Origin: a virus
IMG/VR virus record: IMGVR_UViG_3300022602_000024
Location: 248,797 to 312,796 of that record
Length of the DNA stretch: 64,000 nucleotides
Reading direction: 5' to 3' (one strand)
A model generated the notes under the pieces. That model saw only the letters and a program-made list of their open reading frames with translations, searched no databases and was not told the DNA's origin. The position numbers and the translations under genes were made by a program. Within the stretch, counting starts at the first letter, position 1. Each line of letters starts with the position of its first letter. Shown piece after piece: positions 1 through 9,712 of this stretch.

Positions 1-156
1 TCCGGATGCAATGTTAGCATCGTCAATTGCTTGTTGTTTAGCTTGAGCTGAAGCAAAAGCCGTTTGTTGATCTGCAGGTAATGTTGCAATCCACTCAAGT
101 AAAGTAACCAGTGGTTTGCCTGCAGCAGGTGTATAAGTTAACGTATGAACTAGCAT
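1..156 (-). CDS. Hypothetical phage protein, 3' end cut by window edge
   Basis: This short frame starts with ATG at position 156 behind a good ribosome site (AAAGGAG, 7 nt before the start) and runs off the left edge, so only the first 52 residues are visible. The visible N-terminus lines up with the N-terminus of the next gene upstream (183-530): both have an aromatic/basic start, then x(W)-x-x-TL and a Q-rich stretch. The two look like tandem paralogues. No function is recognised. Confidence 0.6.
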   Translation of the reverse strand, partial: MLVHTLTYTPAAGKPLVTLLEWIATLPADQQTAFASAQAKQQAIDDANIASG

Positions 157-179
157 GTTGATGCTCCTTTAATATATTG

Positions 180-186
180 TATTTAT
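180..186 (-). promoter_or_regulatory. T4-type late promoter box (ATAAATA)
   Basis: On the minus strand ATAAATACAA lies about 24 nt before the start at 156, followed by a ribosome site. The same extended form (ATAAATACAA then ATATTA) precedes the tail spike gene at 5609, which supports it as a real late promoter. Confidence 0.55.
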
Positions 187-530
187 TGTTTTATTTCTGT
201 TTCAATAATATCAAACTCAATTCCTGTTTCAGCCAAATATCTATTCCAATATTCTTTCCAAGTTGGATCAAAAGGTTTACCTTTACGTGCAGTTTCTTCA
301 TCTTTCCACACATAAAGGGGTTGGCTAGCAGGATTCTTGGGATCAACACTACTAAAATCACGTATCATGTCGCCACGATCAATTGCTTCTTGCCTGTACG
401 CTTCTTGCCGTTGTTTAGAAGCATAAAAATCTGTTTGTTCGGCAGAAGACAGGGTTTTAACCCAATCTTCAAACTGAATAAACTTTTTTCCCTCTGGCAC
501 AGAGTAATTAAACCGATGCGCGACTGCCAT
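183..530 (-). CDS. Hypothetical protein, paralogue of the left-edge gene
   Basis: A 115-residue charged, soluble protein without signal peptide or membrane segment. It starts 1 nt after the nrdB stop, with no strong ribosome site, so it is probably translationally coupled to nrdB. The first 50 residues resemble those of the truncated gene at 1-156 (shared pattern W-[VI]-x-TL, then a Q-rich helix). The family and function are not recognised; its position at the end of the nucleotide-reductase operon is the only clue. Confidence 0.6.
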   Translation of the reverse strand: MAVAHRFNYSVPEGKKFIQFEDWVKTLSSAEQTDFYASKQRQEAYRQEAIDRGDMIRDFSSVDPKNPASQPLYVWKDEETARKGKPFDPTWKEYWNRYLAETGIEFDIIETEIKQ

Positions 531-531
531 T

Positions 532-1656
532 TTACAAACTAAATCCCTTAAATGTATTGTTGTCTACGTCTTGCTTAGTACCACCAATCACATAAGTTGT
601 AATTTCTGTTTCTTGTGGTGCCACTTGCACTTCTGATCCAGCAATCCATTTAGCAGTCCAGGGTAAGGGGTTAGAACCAGGCTTGATACCACAGTCTAAG
701 CCTACCGCAGTCATACGTTTGCATGCCAACCAATCAACATACTGCGCCAACAGTTGTTCGTTAAGGCCAATCATTGATCCGTCCTTGAACAAGTACTTGG
801 CCCAGTTCTTTTCTTGCTCAGCAGCAGCCAAGAACATGCGAGTACATTCTTCCTTGGTTTCTGCTTTGATTGCGACATAGTCGGGATCATCCTGAGGCAA
901 TAGTTTCAACAGAGTTTGAGTAGATCCTAAGTGCACATTTTCGTCACGTGCAATTAGTTTAATGATCTTGGCATTGCCTTCCATCTTTTTAAGTTCAGCA
1001 AAGGCCCAACTACAAGCAAAACTCACATAGAAACGTATGCCTTCTAGTGCGTTAACACTATTCAAACACAACCACAGTTTCTTTTTAAGTTCATATGGAT
1101 CTACCACAATAGTTTTGCCATTGACAGAGTGTGTGCCGTAGCCCAACATACGATACCAACCCGATGCTTCAATCAATGAATCATAGTACTTGCTGATGTC
1201 TGTGGCGCAAGCCACAATCTCATCCAGATCCATGAGTTCATCAAACACTTCACTGGGATTGGCATACACATTACGAATAATGTGTGTATAACTACGACTG
1301 TGAATAGTTTCGTTGAATGCCCAAGTTTCGATCCAAGTTTCCAACTCAGGAATAGTGGCCAAGGGCAAGAATGCCAAGTTGGGACTACGACCTTGAACTG
1401 AATCTAATAGGATTTGTCTTTTGAGATTTGACGTAAAGATATGTTTTTCATATTCACTGAGTTCTTTGAAGTCCTTGGCATCATGTACTACATCTACTTC
1501 TTCGGGTCTCCAGAAGAATCCTAACTGCTTATCTGTTAATTTATCAAATTGTCTGTACTTTAACACATCATACCGTTGAACTGCTGGAGTTCCGTTAGTG
1601 TCCAAAAACGCCAGGCTCTTGGTATGATCTGTTTTCTTAATATTAAATACACTCAT
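532..1656 (-). CDS. nrdB: Ribonucleotide reductase class Ia, beta subunit (NrdB)
   Basis: This is the small (R2) subunit that makes the tyrosyl radical used by NrdA to reduce ribonucleoside diphosphates to deoxy forms. At 374 residues it matches the usual length. The di-iron ligands are all present: D85, E116, H119, E205, E239 and H242, and the radical tyrosine is Y123 in the HSRSYTH motif; numbering is one above E. coli. The C-terminal tail is the part that docks on NrdA. It lies 10 nt after nrdA with its own AGGA ribosome site, so the two are co-transcribed. In a lytic phage it raises dNTP supply for replication. Confidence 0.97.
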   Translation of the reverse strand: MSVFNIKKTDHTKSLAFLDTNGTPAVQRYDVLKYRQFDKLTDKQLGFFWRPEEVDVVHDAKDFKELSEYEKHIFTSNLKRQILLDSVQGRSPNLAFLPLATIPELETWIETWAFNETIHSRSYTHIIRNVYANPSEVFDELMDLDEIVACATDISKYYDSLIEASGWYRMLGYGTHSVNGKTIVVDPYELKKKLWLCLNSVNALEGIRFYVSFACSWAFAELKKMEGNAKIIKLIARDENVHLGSTQTLLKLLPQDDPDYVAIKAETKEECTRMFLAAAEQEKNWAKYLFKDGSMIGLNEQLLAQYVDWLACKRMTAVGLDCGIKPGSNPLPWTAKWIAGSEVQVAPQETEITTYVIGGTKQDVDNNTFKGFSL

Positions 1657-1666
1657 TTATAATTCC

Positions 1667-3970
1667 TTAGATTACGCAACTATCACAATCTTCTTGATCC
1701 ATAGTTTCATCGATTTGTAATGGATTCTGTGCATTGAGTTTATCAACGTCAATTTCACCCTGACCATCATTGGTGTTAAAGTAGTATAACTGTTTGGCAC
1801 CATATTTGTAACACAACAACAGGTGTTGTAGCATCTCGCTCATTGGAATCTTTTCATCTTCGTAGAAACGTGGATTGTAAGAAGTGTTGGTACTGATACC
1901 TTGATCAATGTATTTCTGTAGCACTGAACATATTTTCAAATAACCTTCTGGAGATCGTTGATCCCATAACAGTTCGTACTTGTTCTTGAGTTTGCGGAAC
2001 TCAGGAACCACCTGTTTCAATACACCGTGCTTGCTTTGCTTGATACTGACATAACTACGTGGTGGTTCGATTCCGTTGGTAGCATTACTTATCTGTGCGC
2101 TAGTCTCGGCAGGCATAATTGCCATCAAAGTTGCATTGCGGATACCAGTGTCCAGAATCTGTTCGCGGAGAGCACGCCAAGGCATACGCTCTTGGTGAGC
2201 CACTAGTTCATCGACTTCTTTCTTACGTGTGTCAATGGGCAAACGCCCATCGGCGTATTTTAAATCAGTCCAACGTGTGCAAGCACCTTGTTCCCGGGCC
2301 AAGTCTGCTGATGCTTTGATCAAGTAATAACTCCATGCTTCGGCATATTCATCTACTAATGCCAATGCAGCAGGATCACTGTAACCAACATCGTTCTTGG
2401 CCAGGAAGTAAGCAAGGTTAATGATACCTACTCCCAATGGACGGAATTCTTTTGTAGCCAATTCAGCAGCTTTGATTGGATAGTTTTGATAACTCAACAA
2501 TGCATCCAGTCCGCGCACTGCCAGTGTGCAAGGCTTTTCAAAGTCTGCAGGCGATTTAACATTGCCCCAGTTGATTGCACTCAATGTACACAAGGCAATA
2601 CGACCTAACTCGTCATTGATATCGTTCAATGGTACTGTAGGCAAGTCAATTTCACCACACAGGTTACTCATCTTAACAGGAGCGATTTCTTCTTTGAAAG
2701 GACTGTGTGTATTTGCATGGTCTACATTTTGCAAATAGATACGACCTGTGTCCTTACGCTCTTGCATAAAACGTGTAAACAAATCAATGGCTTTGAACGT
2801 TTTCTTGCGCAGTTTTGTATTGCGCTCTGCACGCTCGTACAGTTCTTTAAAGCGTTCTTGGTTGTTGAAGAAAGCATCGTACATTTCTGGCACATCGTGG
2901 GGGCTAAAACAGGTAATATCGCCGCCTGTGATGAGTCTTTCGTACATTAATTTGTTGAATTGCACGCCATAATCCATGTGACGTACTCTATTATCCTCTG
3001 TGCCTTTGTTGTTCTTTAAAACCAGGAGATCTTCAATTTCCAAATGCCAGATGGGATAGTAAAGTGTTGCAGCACCATTGCGTACACCGCCTTGACTACA
3101 TGAACGTGTTGCACTCTGGAACAACTTGTAAAAAGGTACTACGCCCGTATGGTAGGCGTCGCCAGACCTGATGGGTGATCCCAACGCCCGAATGCGTCCT
3201 GCACCGATTCCAATGCCGGCTTTCTGTGATACATACTTGACAATGCTGCTAGCAGTAGCGTTAATGCTATCGAGGCTGTCGTCAGTCTCGATAAGAACAC
3301 AACTGCTGAATTGCTTCTGCGGAGTCCTAACACCAGCCATAACCGGAGTTGGTAAGCTAATGTCGCCCATGCTGGTTGCATCATAATAATCCTTTACCCA
3401 ACGTAGACGTGTTTCTGTGGGATATGTTTGAAATAGTGTTGCGGCAATCAGCATATAAGCCATTTGCGGAGTTTCAAAGATGTCGCCTGTGACACGGTTT
3501 TGTACCAAGTACTTGCCGCGCCATTGTTCCATGGCCACATAAGTAAAGTTCTCATCACGTTCGTGCTTGATATAACTGTCAAGTGTATTCCACTCATCTG
3601 CGGTGTAGGCGGCGAGAAGGCCCTTGTCGTAAAAACCATTCTCCACATTACGAGTCACTAATTCTAATAAGCTACAAGGTGTGTAACTGTTATAAACTTG
3701 TTTACGTAAATGATAGTTGATTAATCTACCGGCTACGTATTGATAGTTAGGGGTTTCTTCGCTAATCAAGTCAGCTGCACTCTTAATAAGAGTTTCTTGA
3801 ATATCACTAGTTTTAATTCCGTTGTAAAATTGAATATGGCTTTTGATTTCTACTTCGCTTGCGCTAACCCCAGTTATTCCCTGTGTGGCCCAAAATACTA
3901 CTTTGTGTAGTTTCTCTAAGTTGAGGTCTTCTTTATGACCTTCTCTTTTTGTGACTTGAATTGTCGTCAT
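1667..3970 (-). CDS. nrdA: Ribonucleotide reductase class Ia, alpha subunit (NrdA)
   Basis: The catalytic (R1) subunit, 767 residues, full length. Residues 1 to about 95 form an ATP-cone domain, so overall activity control by ATP/dATP may be retained. Catalytic residues are visible: C224 (FSSCVL), N436, C438 and E440 in the NLCGE motif, and C461. The C-terminus ends in CDSCVI, the CxxC pair that is re-reduced by thioredoxin or glutaredoxin. A Tyr pair near residue 730 (QLYYF) is the expected end of the radical path. It is followed by nrdB. No thioredoxin or glutaredoxin gene is seen in the window, so the host partner may be used. Confidence 0.97.
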   Translation of the reverse strand: MTTIQVTKREGHKEDLNLEKLHKVVFWATQGITGVSASEVEIKSHIQFYNGIKTSDIQETLIKSAADLISEETPNYQYVAGRLINYHLRKQVYNSYTPCSLLELVTRNVENGFYDKGLLAAYTADEWNTLDSYIKHERDENFTYVAMEQWRGKYLVQNRVTGDIFETPQMAYMLIAATLFQTYPTETRLRWVKDYYDATSMGDISLPTPVMAGVRTPQKQFSSCVLIETDDSLDSINATASSIVKYVSQKAGIGIGAGRIRALGSPIRSGDAYHTGVVPFYKLFQSATRSCSQGGVRNGAATLYYPIWHLEIEDLLVLKNNKGTEDNRVRHMDYGVQFNKLMYERLITGGDITCFSPHDVPEMYDAFFNNQERFKELYERAERNTKLRKKTFKAIDLFTRFMQERKDTGRIYLQNVDHANTHSPFKEEIAPVKMSNLCGEIDLPTVPLNDINDELGRIALCTLSAINWGNVKSPADFEKPCTLAVRGLDALLSYQNYPIKAAELATKEFRPLGVGIINLAYFLAKNDVGYSDPAALALVDEYAEAWSYYLIKASADLAREQGACTRWTDLKYADGRLPIDTRKKEVDELVAHQERMPWRALREQILDTGIRNATLMAIMPAETSAQISNATNGIEPPRSYVSIKQSKHGVLKQVVPEFRKLKNKYELLWDQRSPEGYLKICSVLQKYIDQGISTNTSYNPRFYEDEKIPMSEMLQHLLLCYKYGAKQLYYFNTNDGQGEIDVDKLNAQNPLQIDETMDQEDCDSCVI

Positions 3971-3980
3971 TGATACCTCT

Positions 3981-4430
3981 TTAATATTTTTCTAATTGTA
4001 AATCTTCTGCAGTGAATCGATATTTTAACGTTAACAATTTATTAAACTGTTCGATATTTACTACCTCGTTGTCAATCAAATTAAGTATATATTTTCCTTG
4101 ATCGAACCAGGATAAATTATACATATATCGAGTTTCTGGATCTTCGTATATTCTTATTTCAGTAGTTAAATTCTTTTTATGCTCAGTTAAGTGCATAGTA
4201 TACACTATTCCCAGACATCTTGCAACATCACAGTAATAATTTTCGTGTATTAATGCCCATGGATCTGGCCAAACTTCAGGAGTATCGTAGTCTAGATAAT
4301 AGGGAACGTAAGGAGCACGTGCCCAAAACTCTGCAGTTTGAGTTAATGCCGTTTCTAGAGGTAAAGAATCTAGCCCAGTTCGAAATTCACGCCAGGATCT
4401 CAGTCGATCCTCGGCTGTCAGTTGAAACAT
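3981..4430 (-). CDS. Hypothetical protein upstream of nrdA
   Basis: A 149-residue acidic, Trp/Tyr-rich protein with a conserved-looking block (FWARAPYVPYYLD, then WPDPWALI, residues 34-62). No signal peptide, membrane segment or known catalytic motif is seen. It sits between the tail spike gene and nrdA in a tight operon (10 nt before nrdA). The W-P-D-P-W block has the look of a conserved phage family, but I cannot name it. Confidence 0.6.
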   Translation of the reverse strand: MFQLTAEDRLRSWREFRTGLDSLPLETALTQTAEFWARAPYVPYYLDYDTPEVWPDPWALIHENYYCDVARCLGIVYTMHLTEHKKNLTTEIRIYEDPETRYMYNLSWFDQGKYILNLIDNEVVNIEQFNKLLTLKYRFTAEDLQLEKY

Positions 4431-4433
4431 TGT

Positions 4434-5609
4434 TTATACGAATTGTGTTATGTTGTATTTAAAGGTTGTAGTGTAAGGAGAAATATTTACATTCCCGGGA
4501 GTACAAACTAAATTGCCACTGGCAGTAGCATAAAGATTAGCGCCCATGCTAGTCAGTGGTTCAGTCCATTCGTCATCAAAAGAAAGCACACCGTTACTGT
4601 TGTTATATTTTAATTCACCAATTCTATAATTGTTAGACAAGTCTGTTAGTTGATATCTAACAACTCCGGCGCCAGCCGATAACGAAGTTATTGTAGTTGT
4701 TGTACTGTTTGGTAAATTTTGTTTTCTTGTATCAAAATAGTTTGTTCTAGTAATTAATCCAGTGGTACTATTGACTGGTTCATAAATTGGTGCGGTTGTA
4801 CTTCCAGTTAATACTGAATCTTCAATTTTGATATAGTTAGAAGTTGCCTTAGAATTGTATATTGCCAGGTTATATGTTCCGCCAGAAAATTTAACTTGGT
4901 CGAATATTATGCCAGTTACACTATCTACATAAAATAAGACTGCACTACCTGTTAGTGCAAAAGTAAGACCTTTAAATGACATGGCTTTGGGCAATGTGGC
5001 ACCATTAGTACCAAATCCAGCTCCAGTTTGAAATAAACTGTCGCAGGTTACAAATGCTGCTCCACCAGTATATGTAGAACTTATAACTGTATTGTCTCTA
5101 CCATCACCAACTATAGTAATGTTTGGTGGAAGTAAAATCTGTCCTGTAATAATGTATGTGCCAGCAGGAAATTTAATTACTCTTTGCGAGTTAATGTATG
5201 ATGTACCATTTAACCCACTATAATAAACTTGTTGTATAGCACGATTGATAGCAACTGTATCGTCTGTGGTTCCGTTACCTTTGGCACCAAAATCTTTAAC
5301 ACTTACATCTTCATCTAACAATTGTTGTAGTGTTCGTACTACAGGACTTAATGCATTTGGGCCCGTGATACTTGTATATCCAGATTCTGTTCCTTGAAAT
5401 GTATAACTAATACCAACCTCTAGTAGGTTACTGTATTGTGTTAATATTTCTGTAATACCTTCGGTGGGTGCACCCTCGGCTGTTGTTCCATTGCCAATGT
5501 ATAATTGACGAGTATCTAAACTCCAACCCATTTCGCCACTGGCCAACTGCGGAAGGTCTGAATTTAATCCACGACGAACCTGTATTTGACTGATTTGTAC
5601 AATTGCCAT
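4434..5609 (-). CDS. Tail spike with beta-helix (pectate-lyase superfamily) domain
   Basis: A 391-residue structural protein. Residues 1-45 form a short N-terminal domain (QIQVRRG, then GEMGW, then QLYIGNGT) of the kind found at the base of phage fibres and in the Mtd family; the 2180-aa fibre at 23764-30306 starts the same way. Residues about 103-125 carry VKDFGAKGNGTTDDT, the hallmark entry to pectate-lyase-like right-handed beta-helix domains, followed by repeating hydrophobic rungs. Such spikes bind or cut surface polysaccharide. No catalytic residues can be assigned by eye. A late promoter box lies at 5633-5639. Confidence 0.85.
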   Translation of the reverse strand: MAIVQISQIQVRRGLNSDLPQLASGEMGWSLDTRQLYIGNGTTAEGAPTEGITEILTQYSNLLEVGISYTFQGTESGYTSITGPNALSPVVRTLQQLLDEDVSVKDFGAKGNGTTDDTVAINRAIQQVYYSGLNGTSYINSQRVIKFPAGTYIITGQILLPPNITIVGDGRDNTVISSTYTGGAAFVTCDSLFQTGAGFGTNGATLPKAMSFKGLTFALTGSAVLFYVDSVTGIIFDQVKFSGGTYNLAIYNSKATSNYIKIEDSVLTGSTTAPIYEPVNSTTGLITRTNYFDTRKQNLPNSTTTTITSLSAGAGVVRYQLTDLSNNYRIGELKYNNSNGVLSFDDEWTEPLTSMGANLYATASGNLVCTPGNVNISPYTTTFKYNITQFV

Positions 5610-5632
5610 ACGTTAAAAATCCTAATATTTTG

Positions 5633-5639
5633 TATTTAT
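5633..5639 (-). promoter_or_regulatory. T4-type late promoter box
   Basis: ATAAATACAA on the minus strand, 23 nt before the spike start at 5609, with TTAGGA between as ribosome site. It overlaps the gap after the radical SAM gene at 5642-6628. Confidence 0.55.
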
Positions 5640-5641
5640 GC

Positions 5642-6628
5642 TTAGGTATCTGAACTGTTCTTCAGTTTAAACAGTTTCTTGGGCAAGTGCTGTTGTGCTG
5701 GTAAGTCTGTATTACTATACATAAATCCACACATGTTACAGGTGTTTTCGGGCGATTTTTGTTTCAAAAACCATTGATCTACTTCAGATTCGGTAGCATT
5801 TGTTGCCAATGATTCGTAGTCGTTGTAATAGCTGTACCAATCAGAATCTTCAGTTAACTTGTAGGTATCTAACGTATGATTTAATACTGCACGCGGAGGA
5901 CATTTCCATAAACGATTGTCATATAACTGTATATAATTCTTGATATGACATACTGTATGATTATCATTTAGTGCAACAGCATTGGTGTATTCGTGAAAAG
6001 GTTTTAATGTGGGACCGTACCCGCGATAATGCGGCACAAAATGATCTTCATGTTGTTCTGTCATGTTTAACATGATCATCCGATGCCCGGCATTATTTTC
6101 CAGGCAGGTAAATTTTTTGTGTTCAGTATCCCAGGGTGTAGGAGCAACCCATTGCCATTGATAACTTGGTCTACGCAGTTGGTATTCTGCAAGAATTAAA
6201 TCTTGTAAACGTTTATAGTTGTTTAATACCAGACTGGAATAAGGCTCCTCTAGTGTGTGATGTGTAACACTAACAAATGTTTGATTTTCAACAAACAGTT
6301 CTTCTATGTTGTTAAACAGTTTGTCTAGGTAGTATCCATTGGTGTTGAGCCATATAGGTAAGCGTTTACCATCGGTGGCCAAGGGCCAGTACTTGAATGC
6401 CAATCTGAACCAATCCATGTACTTGGGGTGCATCAATGGCTCGCCACCAAACAAGTGTACTCGTGTGGGATCTATATATTGACTAAAGAACGCAATTGCA
6501 GGTTCTGCATCAGCAGGATTAACTAATCCGTTTATTTTTTGATGGTCACTAAATGTGCAACAACCTTCGCAGGCTAGTTGGCAACTGCGTATAATAACTA
6601 AATCTAGAAAATCAACTTTATATTTCAT
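5642..6628 (-). CDS. Radical SAM protein A (twitch/SPASM-like)
   Basis: A 328-residue radical S-adenosylmethionine enzyme. The cluster motif is C16-x3-C20-x2-C23, with GGEP at 61-64 for SAM binding. Towards the C-terminus a cysteine pair (TCNMC, about residue 299) and an earlier cysteine (WKCPP) could bind a second, auxiliary cluster. It ends the Fe-S/radical SAM operon that begins with iscU at 9809. It diverges most from the other four radical SAM proteins of this window because the SAM cluster motif is at the extreme N-terminus. Substrate unknown; related families modify peptides or RNA. Confidence 0.85.
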   Translation of the reverse strand: MKYKVDFLDLVIIRSCQLACEGCCTFSDHQKINGLVNPADAEPAIAFFSQYIDPTRVHLFGGEPLMHPKYMDWFRLAFKYWPLATDGKRLPIWLNTNGYYLDKLFNNIEELFVENQTFVSVTHHTLEEPYSSLVLNNYKRLQDLILAEYQLRRPSYQWQWVAPTPWDTEHKKFTCLENNAGHRMIMLNMTEQHEDHFVPHYRGYGPTLKPFHEYTNAVALNDNHTVCHIKNYIQLYDNRLWKCPPRAVLNHTLDTYKLTEDSDWYSYYNDYESLATNATESEVDQWFLKQKSPENTCNMCGFMYSNTDLPAQQHLPKKLFKLKNSSDT

Positions 6629-6635
6629 TAAGTAG

Positions 6636-7346
6636 TTATGCCATCAGATAATATAGTTCAACCTTTTTAAGCCACTCGTCAGACCAAAAAGCAAATTCTT
6701 CAGGCTCAACTACAAACTCTTGATACTGCGGAGTTGAGTATGTACCATCTTCTAACTGCTTGGGTTGCACACACATCATGATCACACCTGTGTCGATATT
6801 GGTACCATGTGTGTCGTTGTGTGCAGCCGCATAAGCAGCCAACTGCATAAAGTAATCGCCAATGTTTTCACGCTTTTTGGGTTTGTTGGTTTGTTTAAAG
6901 TCAATGATGCTGGGCTGGCCTTTCCACACACCAATGCAATCTGTGGTGCCAGCATACAGTCCACTATAGTAAACAGGAACTTCCACTCCCCAAAACTCAT
7001 CGACATTACTCAAGCCTTCCATGATAACCTGCGCAGCCATGAACCAGCTGGGGTGTGCATAAGGGTTTGATGGCAAGGGTTTCATGTCATCTTGTAAGAT
7101 GTAGGTCTCAAGATAACTGTGCATCCTTGTGCCACGATTAGCGGCTTCAGTGGTAATCTGTTGTGCACGTTCATTCCCAATGGCATTGCGCCAGTTTTGT
7201 AAGGCTTGGCGTGACTCTGCACTTTTAGTCTTGTCTAAGATAGTTGTCACACTGGGTACTTTACTGCCATCAGGAAGACAATAGTGTCGCTTGCCCTCTA
7301 AGGTTGTACGACTAAGAGGTGCATAATTGTATTGTTGTTTTATCAT
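6636..7346 (-). CDS. PD-(D/E)XK nuclease, RecB/MGME1-like
   Basis: A 236-residue nuclease of the RecB-type PD-(D/E)XK fold. Visible motifs are RGTRMHSYLE (residues 71-80, helix with conserved H76), a glutamate in VEVP (about 122), D136 in the GTTDCIG strand, and D149-F-K151, the metal-binding core, followed by Q152. Phage members of this family are commonly likened to the mitochondrial exonuclease MGME1 and process single-stranded DNA ends or flaps. It lies directly after the dCMP deaminase gene (start abuts its stop). No Fe-S cysteine set of the Cas4/AddB kind is seen. Confidence 0.8.
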   Translation of the reverse strand: MIKQQYNYAPLSRTTLEGKRHYCLPDGSKVPSVTTILDKTKSAESRQALQNWRNAIGNERAQQITTEAANRGTRMHSYLETYILQDDMKPLPSNPYAHPSWFMAAQVIMEGLSNVDEFWGVEVPVYYSGLYAGTTDCIGVWKGQPSIIDFKQTNKPKKRENIGDYFMQLAAYAAAHNDTHGTNIDTGVIMMCVQPKQLEDGTYSTPQYQEFVVEPEEFAFWSDEWLKKVELYYLMA

Positions 7347-7796
7347 TTATACTTTCTTTATGTCTACGTTGGATTTGGTGAGAAATTGCACACCTGCATC
7401 ACTGCGATAGTCTTCGGCATAAAATACACTACGAATACCGCTTTGGAATATGAGTTTAGCACAATCTAAACAAGGAGCATGGGTAATAAACATAGTAGCA
7501 TCCAATCCAGACTCTGTGCTTCTAGCCAGTTTAGCAATGGCATTTGTTTCAGCGTGAAGAACTTCGGGTTTGGTTTTTAACACAGTTCTGTGTATAGCAC
7601 CTTCGTATCCTGAATAAAGTTCTACACTTTCATCTTCACAGTTGTTGTCCCATCCTGCAGGCATACCATTGTAGCCAATAGAGATGATTCTGTCGTCTTT
7701 GACAATGATAGCACCAACATGCAATCTACGTGCTGAACTGAGGTCTGCAAACCTACGTGCAGTATCCATGTATGCTTGAATAAACTTTTCTTTCAA
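7347..7796 (-). CDS. cd: dCMP deaminase
   Basis: A zinc-dependent cytidylate deaminase of 149 residues that turns dCMP into dUMP, the precursor of dTMP. The zinc site is complete: H81-A-E83 and P108-C109-x2-C112. The insertion between about 50 and 80 fits the T4 CD type. It overlaps iscA by 4 bp (ATGA) and is translationally coupled in the Fe-S/nucleotide operon. Its role agrees with nrdA/nrdB nearby: supplying deoxynucleotides for phage DNA. Confidence 0.93.
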   Translation of the reverse strand: MKEKFIQAYMDTARRFADLSSARRLHVGAIIVKDDRIISIGYNGMPAGWDNNCEDESVELYSGYEGAIHRTVLKTKPEVLHAETNAIAKLARSTESGLDATMFITHAPCLDCAKLIFQSGIRSVFYAEDYRSDAGVQFLTKSNVDIKKV

Positions 7797-8113
7797 ACTC
7801 GAAAACTTTCACCGCAACCACAACGGTCACGCTCATTAGGGTTGTTGAACTCAAATCCTTCGTTAAGACCGTTCTTAACATAATCTACTGTTAGACCCTG
7901 CAAGTAAACACAACTTTTTGGATCTACGAATAACTTACAGCCAGCGCAGTCAATGACTTGGTCATCGGGCGCAGGTGTATCTACGTATTCTAACACATAA
8001 GCAAGTCCGCTGCAACCTGTTGTTCTTACACCCAGACGAATTCCTTCGCCATGCCCTCTACGAGCAATAACTTGTTTAACTTTGTTAACGGCTTTTTCGG
8101 TTAAGGTAATCAT
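7793..8113 (-). CDS. iscA: Fe-S cluster carrier, IscA/HesB family
   Basis: A 106-residue A-type Fe-S carrier. The three ligand cysteines are present: C34 in RTTGCSG and C98/C100 in CGCGESF near the C-terminus. The full length and intact motif argue for an active protein. It accepts clusters from a scaffold (IscU) and passes them to client enzymes. It overlaps a radical SAM gene upstream (4 bp) and the deaminase gene downstream (4 bp), so it is made together with a likely client. Confidence 0.93.
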   Translation of the reverse strand: MITLTEKAVNKVKQVIARRGHGEGIRLGVRTTGCSGLAYVLEYVDTPAPDDQVIDCAGCKLFVDPKSCVYLQGLTVDYVKNGLNEGFEFNNPNERDRCGCGESFRV

Positions 8114-9432
8114 CGGTTGAAATATAGCGAAACTGGTTTACTAATATTTACGTTTGCTAGTTTATTATTAAAGTTTGATTTATCATCATCAGTCAATAAA
8201 CTATATAGCTTGGAATTTAAAATAGAAAATTGTGTATTGGTTCTGATATCAAATTCAGCAGTGAAATTTAAATAAAAATTCCATAAATCATCATTGTCAT
8301 CCCATACATCCAATTCATTGATAGTTGCAGAAATAAATCCCTGCATTACCCTTGTTTTGTCTAGGTACCTATCAAATATTGGGTGAGCAGAACACTCTTT
8401 AAGTATTGCTTTAAGTCCATTCCTATATCTAACTGGTAATGCTTGTATATCTAAGAAATTTGTTCTTTCAACCAAGGTAGTATTTAAAAATGTTATACTT
8501 TCATTGGCATTAAACCAACCATACCAGTAATCTAGATATTCTTTTATGTAAAATATATTATTAAGACTAAAAACAGGATCTAAAGAAAAATCAAATTGTC
8601 TACGACTATCAATAGATAAAAAAGATTTTTTAAATTCTAGCATTCGAGTTAGATTATTTTCAATTTTACTAAACTTAACCGGCCATCGAACATATTGATA
8701 GTTGTCGCCCACACTATCAATGCTCATGCCAAACCATATGCTTTTAAATTGCAAAAAGTAGTTTAATAACTCTTCTGACAGATTGACACTTAATGCAGTA
8801 CTCAATTTGATTCCGATACGTGGCGCCAGGCCTTGATCGATGCACCATTTTAATAATTTAAGGGCACCTGGTTGTATTAATGTTTCACCGCCTATTAAAA
8901 ATAAATGAAAAAATTTACAGTCGTTTACTTTATTGATAATATTGGTAGTGATAAAATTCCAATATTCATCTATTTCTGTTATATCTTGCGATAAGAAATC
9001 AGAGTCTGTATTGTTGGTTATCTTAGCAAAGGTAGTACTATCATACGTACTACAACTTCTACAACTCAGGCTGCAAAAGTTACTAAATTTAATTCTAAGT
9101 TCTGTGTTCCTGTTGTAATCAAATGGAAATTCGTTGGCGTTAAGTGCAATTATTGATCGGATACGCTCGGACTGCCCTCCGTGCAATTCTTCATTTTTGC
9201 ACCTCCAACATGCAGCAGGAAGATATCCCTGCTCCATAGAACTTTTGATTTCCTTAAAGGGGTCATCTATATGAGAAATTGTAAATTTATTTGTATCAAC
9301 ATTACAACAACAAATAATATCCATCTTTGCAGGATTACTACTATGACGTCTTACATCTGTTGTATTGTAAGGAAAAGGGCAGAAACTGGGATTATTTTTA
9401 GCCCACTCTATTCTTTCATTGACTGTCTGCAT
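8110..9432 (-). CDS. Radical SAM protein B (twitch-type, between iscU and iscA)
   Basis: A 440-residue radical SAM enzyme. The N-terminal 100 residues hold extra cysteines (C18, CCC at 41-43, C75-x2-C78 in CWRCK) typical of the phage twitch-domain type; the SAM cluster motif is C120-x3-C124-x2-C127 and a GGE follows at about 182. The C-terminal 150 residues match no motif I know. Its start overlaps iscU by 17 bp and its stop overlaps iscA by 4 bp, which is strong evidence that it is made with its cluster suppliers. Substrate not known. Confidence 0.85.
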   Translation of the reverse strand: MQTVNERIEWAKNNPSFCPFPYNTTDVRRHSSNPAKMDIICCCNVDTNKFTISHIDDPFKEIKSSMEQGYLPAACWRCKNEELHGGQSERIRSIIALNANEFPFDYNRNTELRIKFSNFCSLSCRSCSTYDSTTFAKITNNTDSDFLSQDITEIDEYWNFITTNIINKVNDCKFFHLFLIGGETLIQPGALKLLKWCIDQGLAPRIGIKLSTALSVNLSEELLNYFLQFKSIWFGMSIDSVGDNYQYVRWPVKFSKIENNLTRMLEFKKSFLSIDSRRQFDFSLDPVFSLNNIFYIKEYLDYWYGWFNANESITFLNTTLVERTNFLDIQALPVRYRNGLKAILKECSAHPIFDRYLDKTRVMQGFISATINELDVWDDNDDLWNFYLNFTAEFDIRTNTQFSILNSKLYSLLTDDDKSNFNNKLANVNISKPVSLYFNR

Positions 9433-9712
9433 GTTTCTTTCGATAGTCTTCGACCGCGGCCTTTATGGCATCTTCGGCGAGGATACTGCAATGGATTTTA
9501 ACAGGCGGCAAAGCCAACTCATTTGCAATGTCCGAGTTTTTGATTGTTGCAGCTGCATCCAATGTCTTGCCCTTGACCCACTCTGTAACAAGTGAGCTAC
9601 TCGCGATAGCTGATCCGCATCCATAGGTTTTAAATCTTGCATCTGTGATAATCCCATCTTTAACTTTGATTTGGAGTCTCATTACATCTCCGTTAACCGC
9701 AAGCTGGGGCAC
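9416..9712 (-). CDS. iscU: IscU Fe-S scaffold, C-terminal part (frame-shifted from N-terminal part)
   Basis: This frame encodes IscU from the GDVM motif to the end (KTYGCGSAI, then KIHCSILAED), including two of the three cluster cysteines and the LPPVK site that binds the chaperone HscA. The frame opens with a GTG at 9712, but its first residues do not match IscU; the match begins at GDVM. The missing N-terminal 38 residues are encoded just upstream in another frame (9693-9809). Together they give a complete IscU if 7 nt are skipped. It may be made by recoding, by re-initiation, or the gene may be broken. Confidence 0.85.
   Translation of the reverse strand: MPQLAVNGDVMRLQIKVKDGIITDARFKTYGCGSAIASSSLVTEWVKGKTLDAAATIKNSDIANELALPPVKIHCSILAEDAIKAAVEDYRKKHADSQ

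Noticed and set aside
9693-9700. RF2-type +1 frameshift at GGT-TAA-C in iscU
   Set aside because: It would reach the right frame but needs tRNA-Gly to re-pair from GGU to GUU, a poor match, no upstream Shine-Dalgarno-like spur is seen, and it would add two residues (NG) to a highly conserved loop. The Gly-to-Gly hop fits the protein exactly, so it is kept as the alternative.
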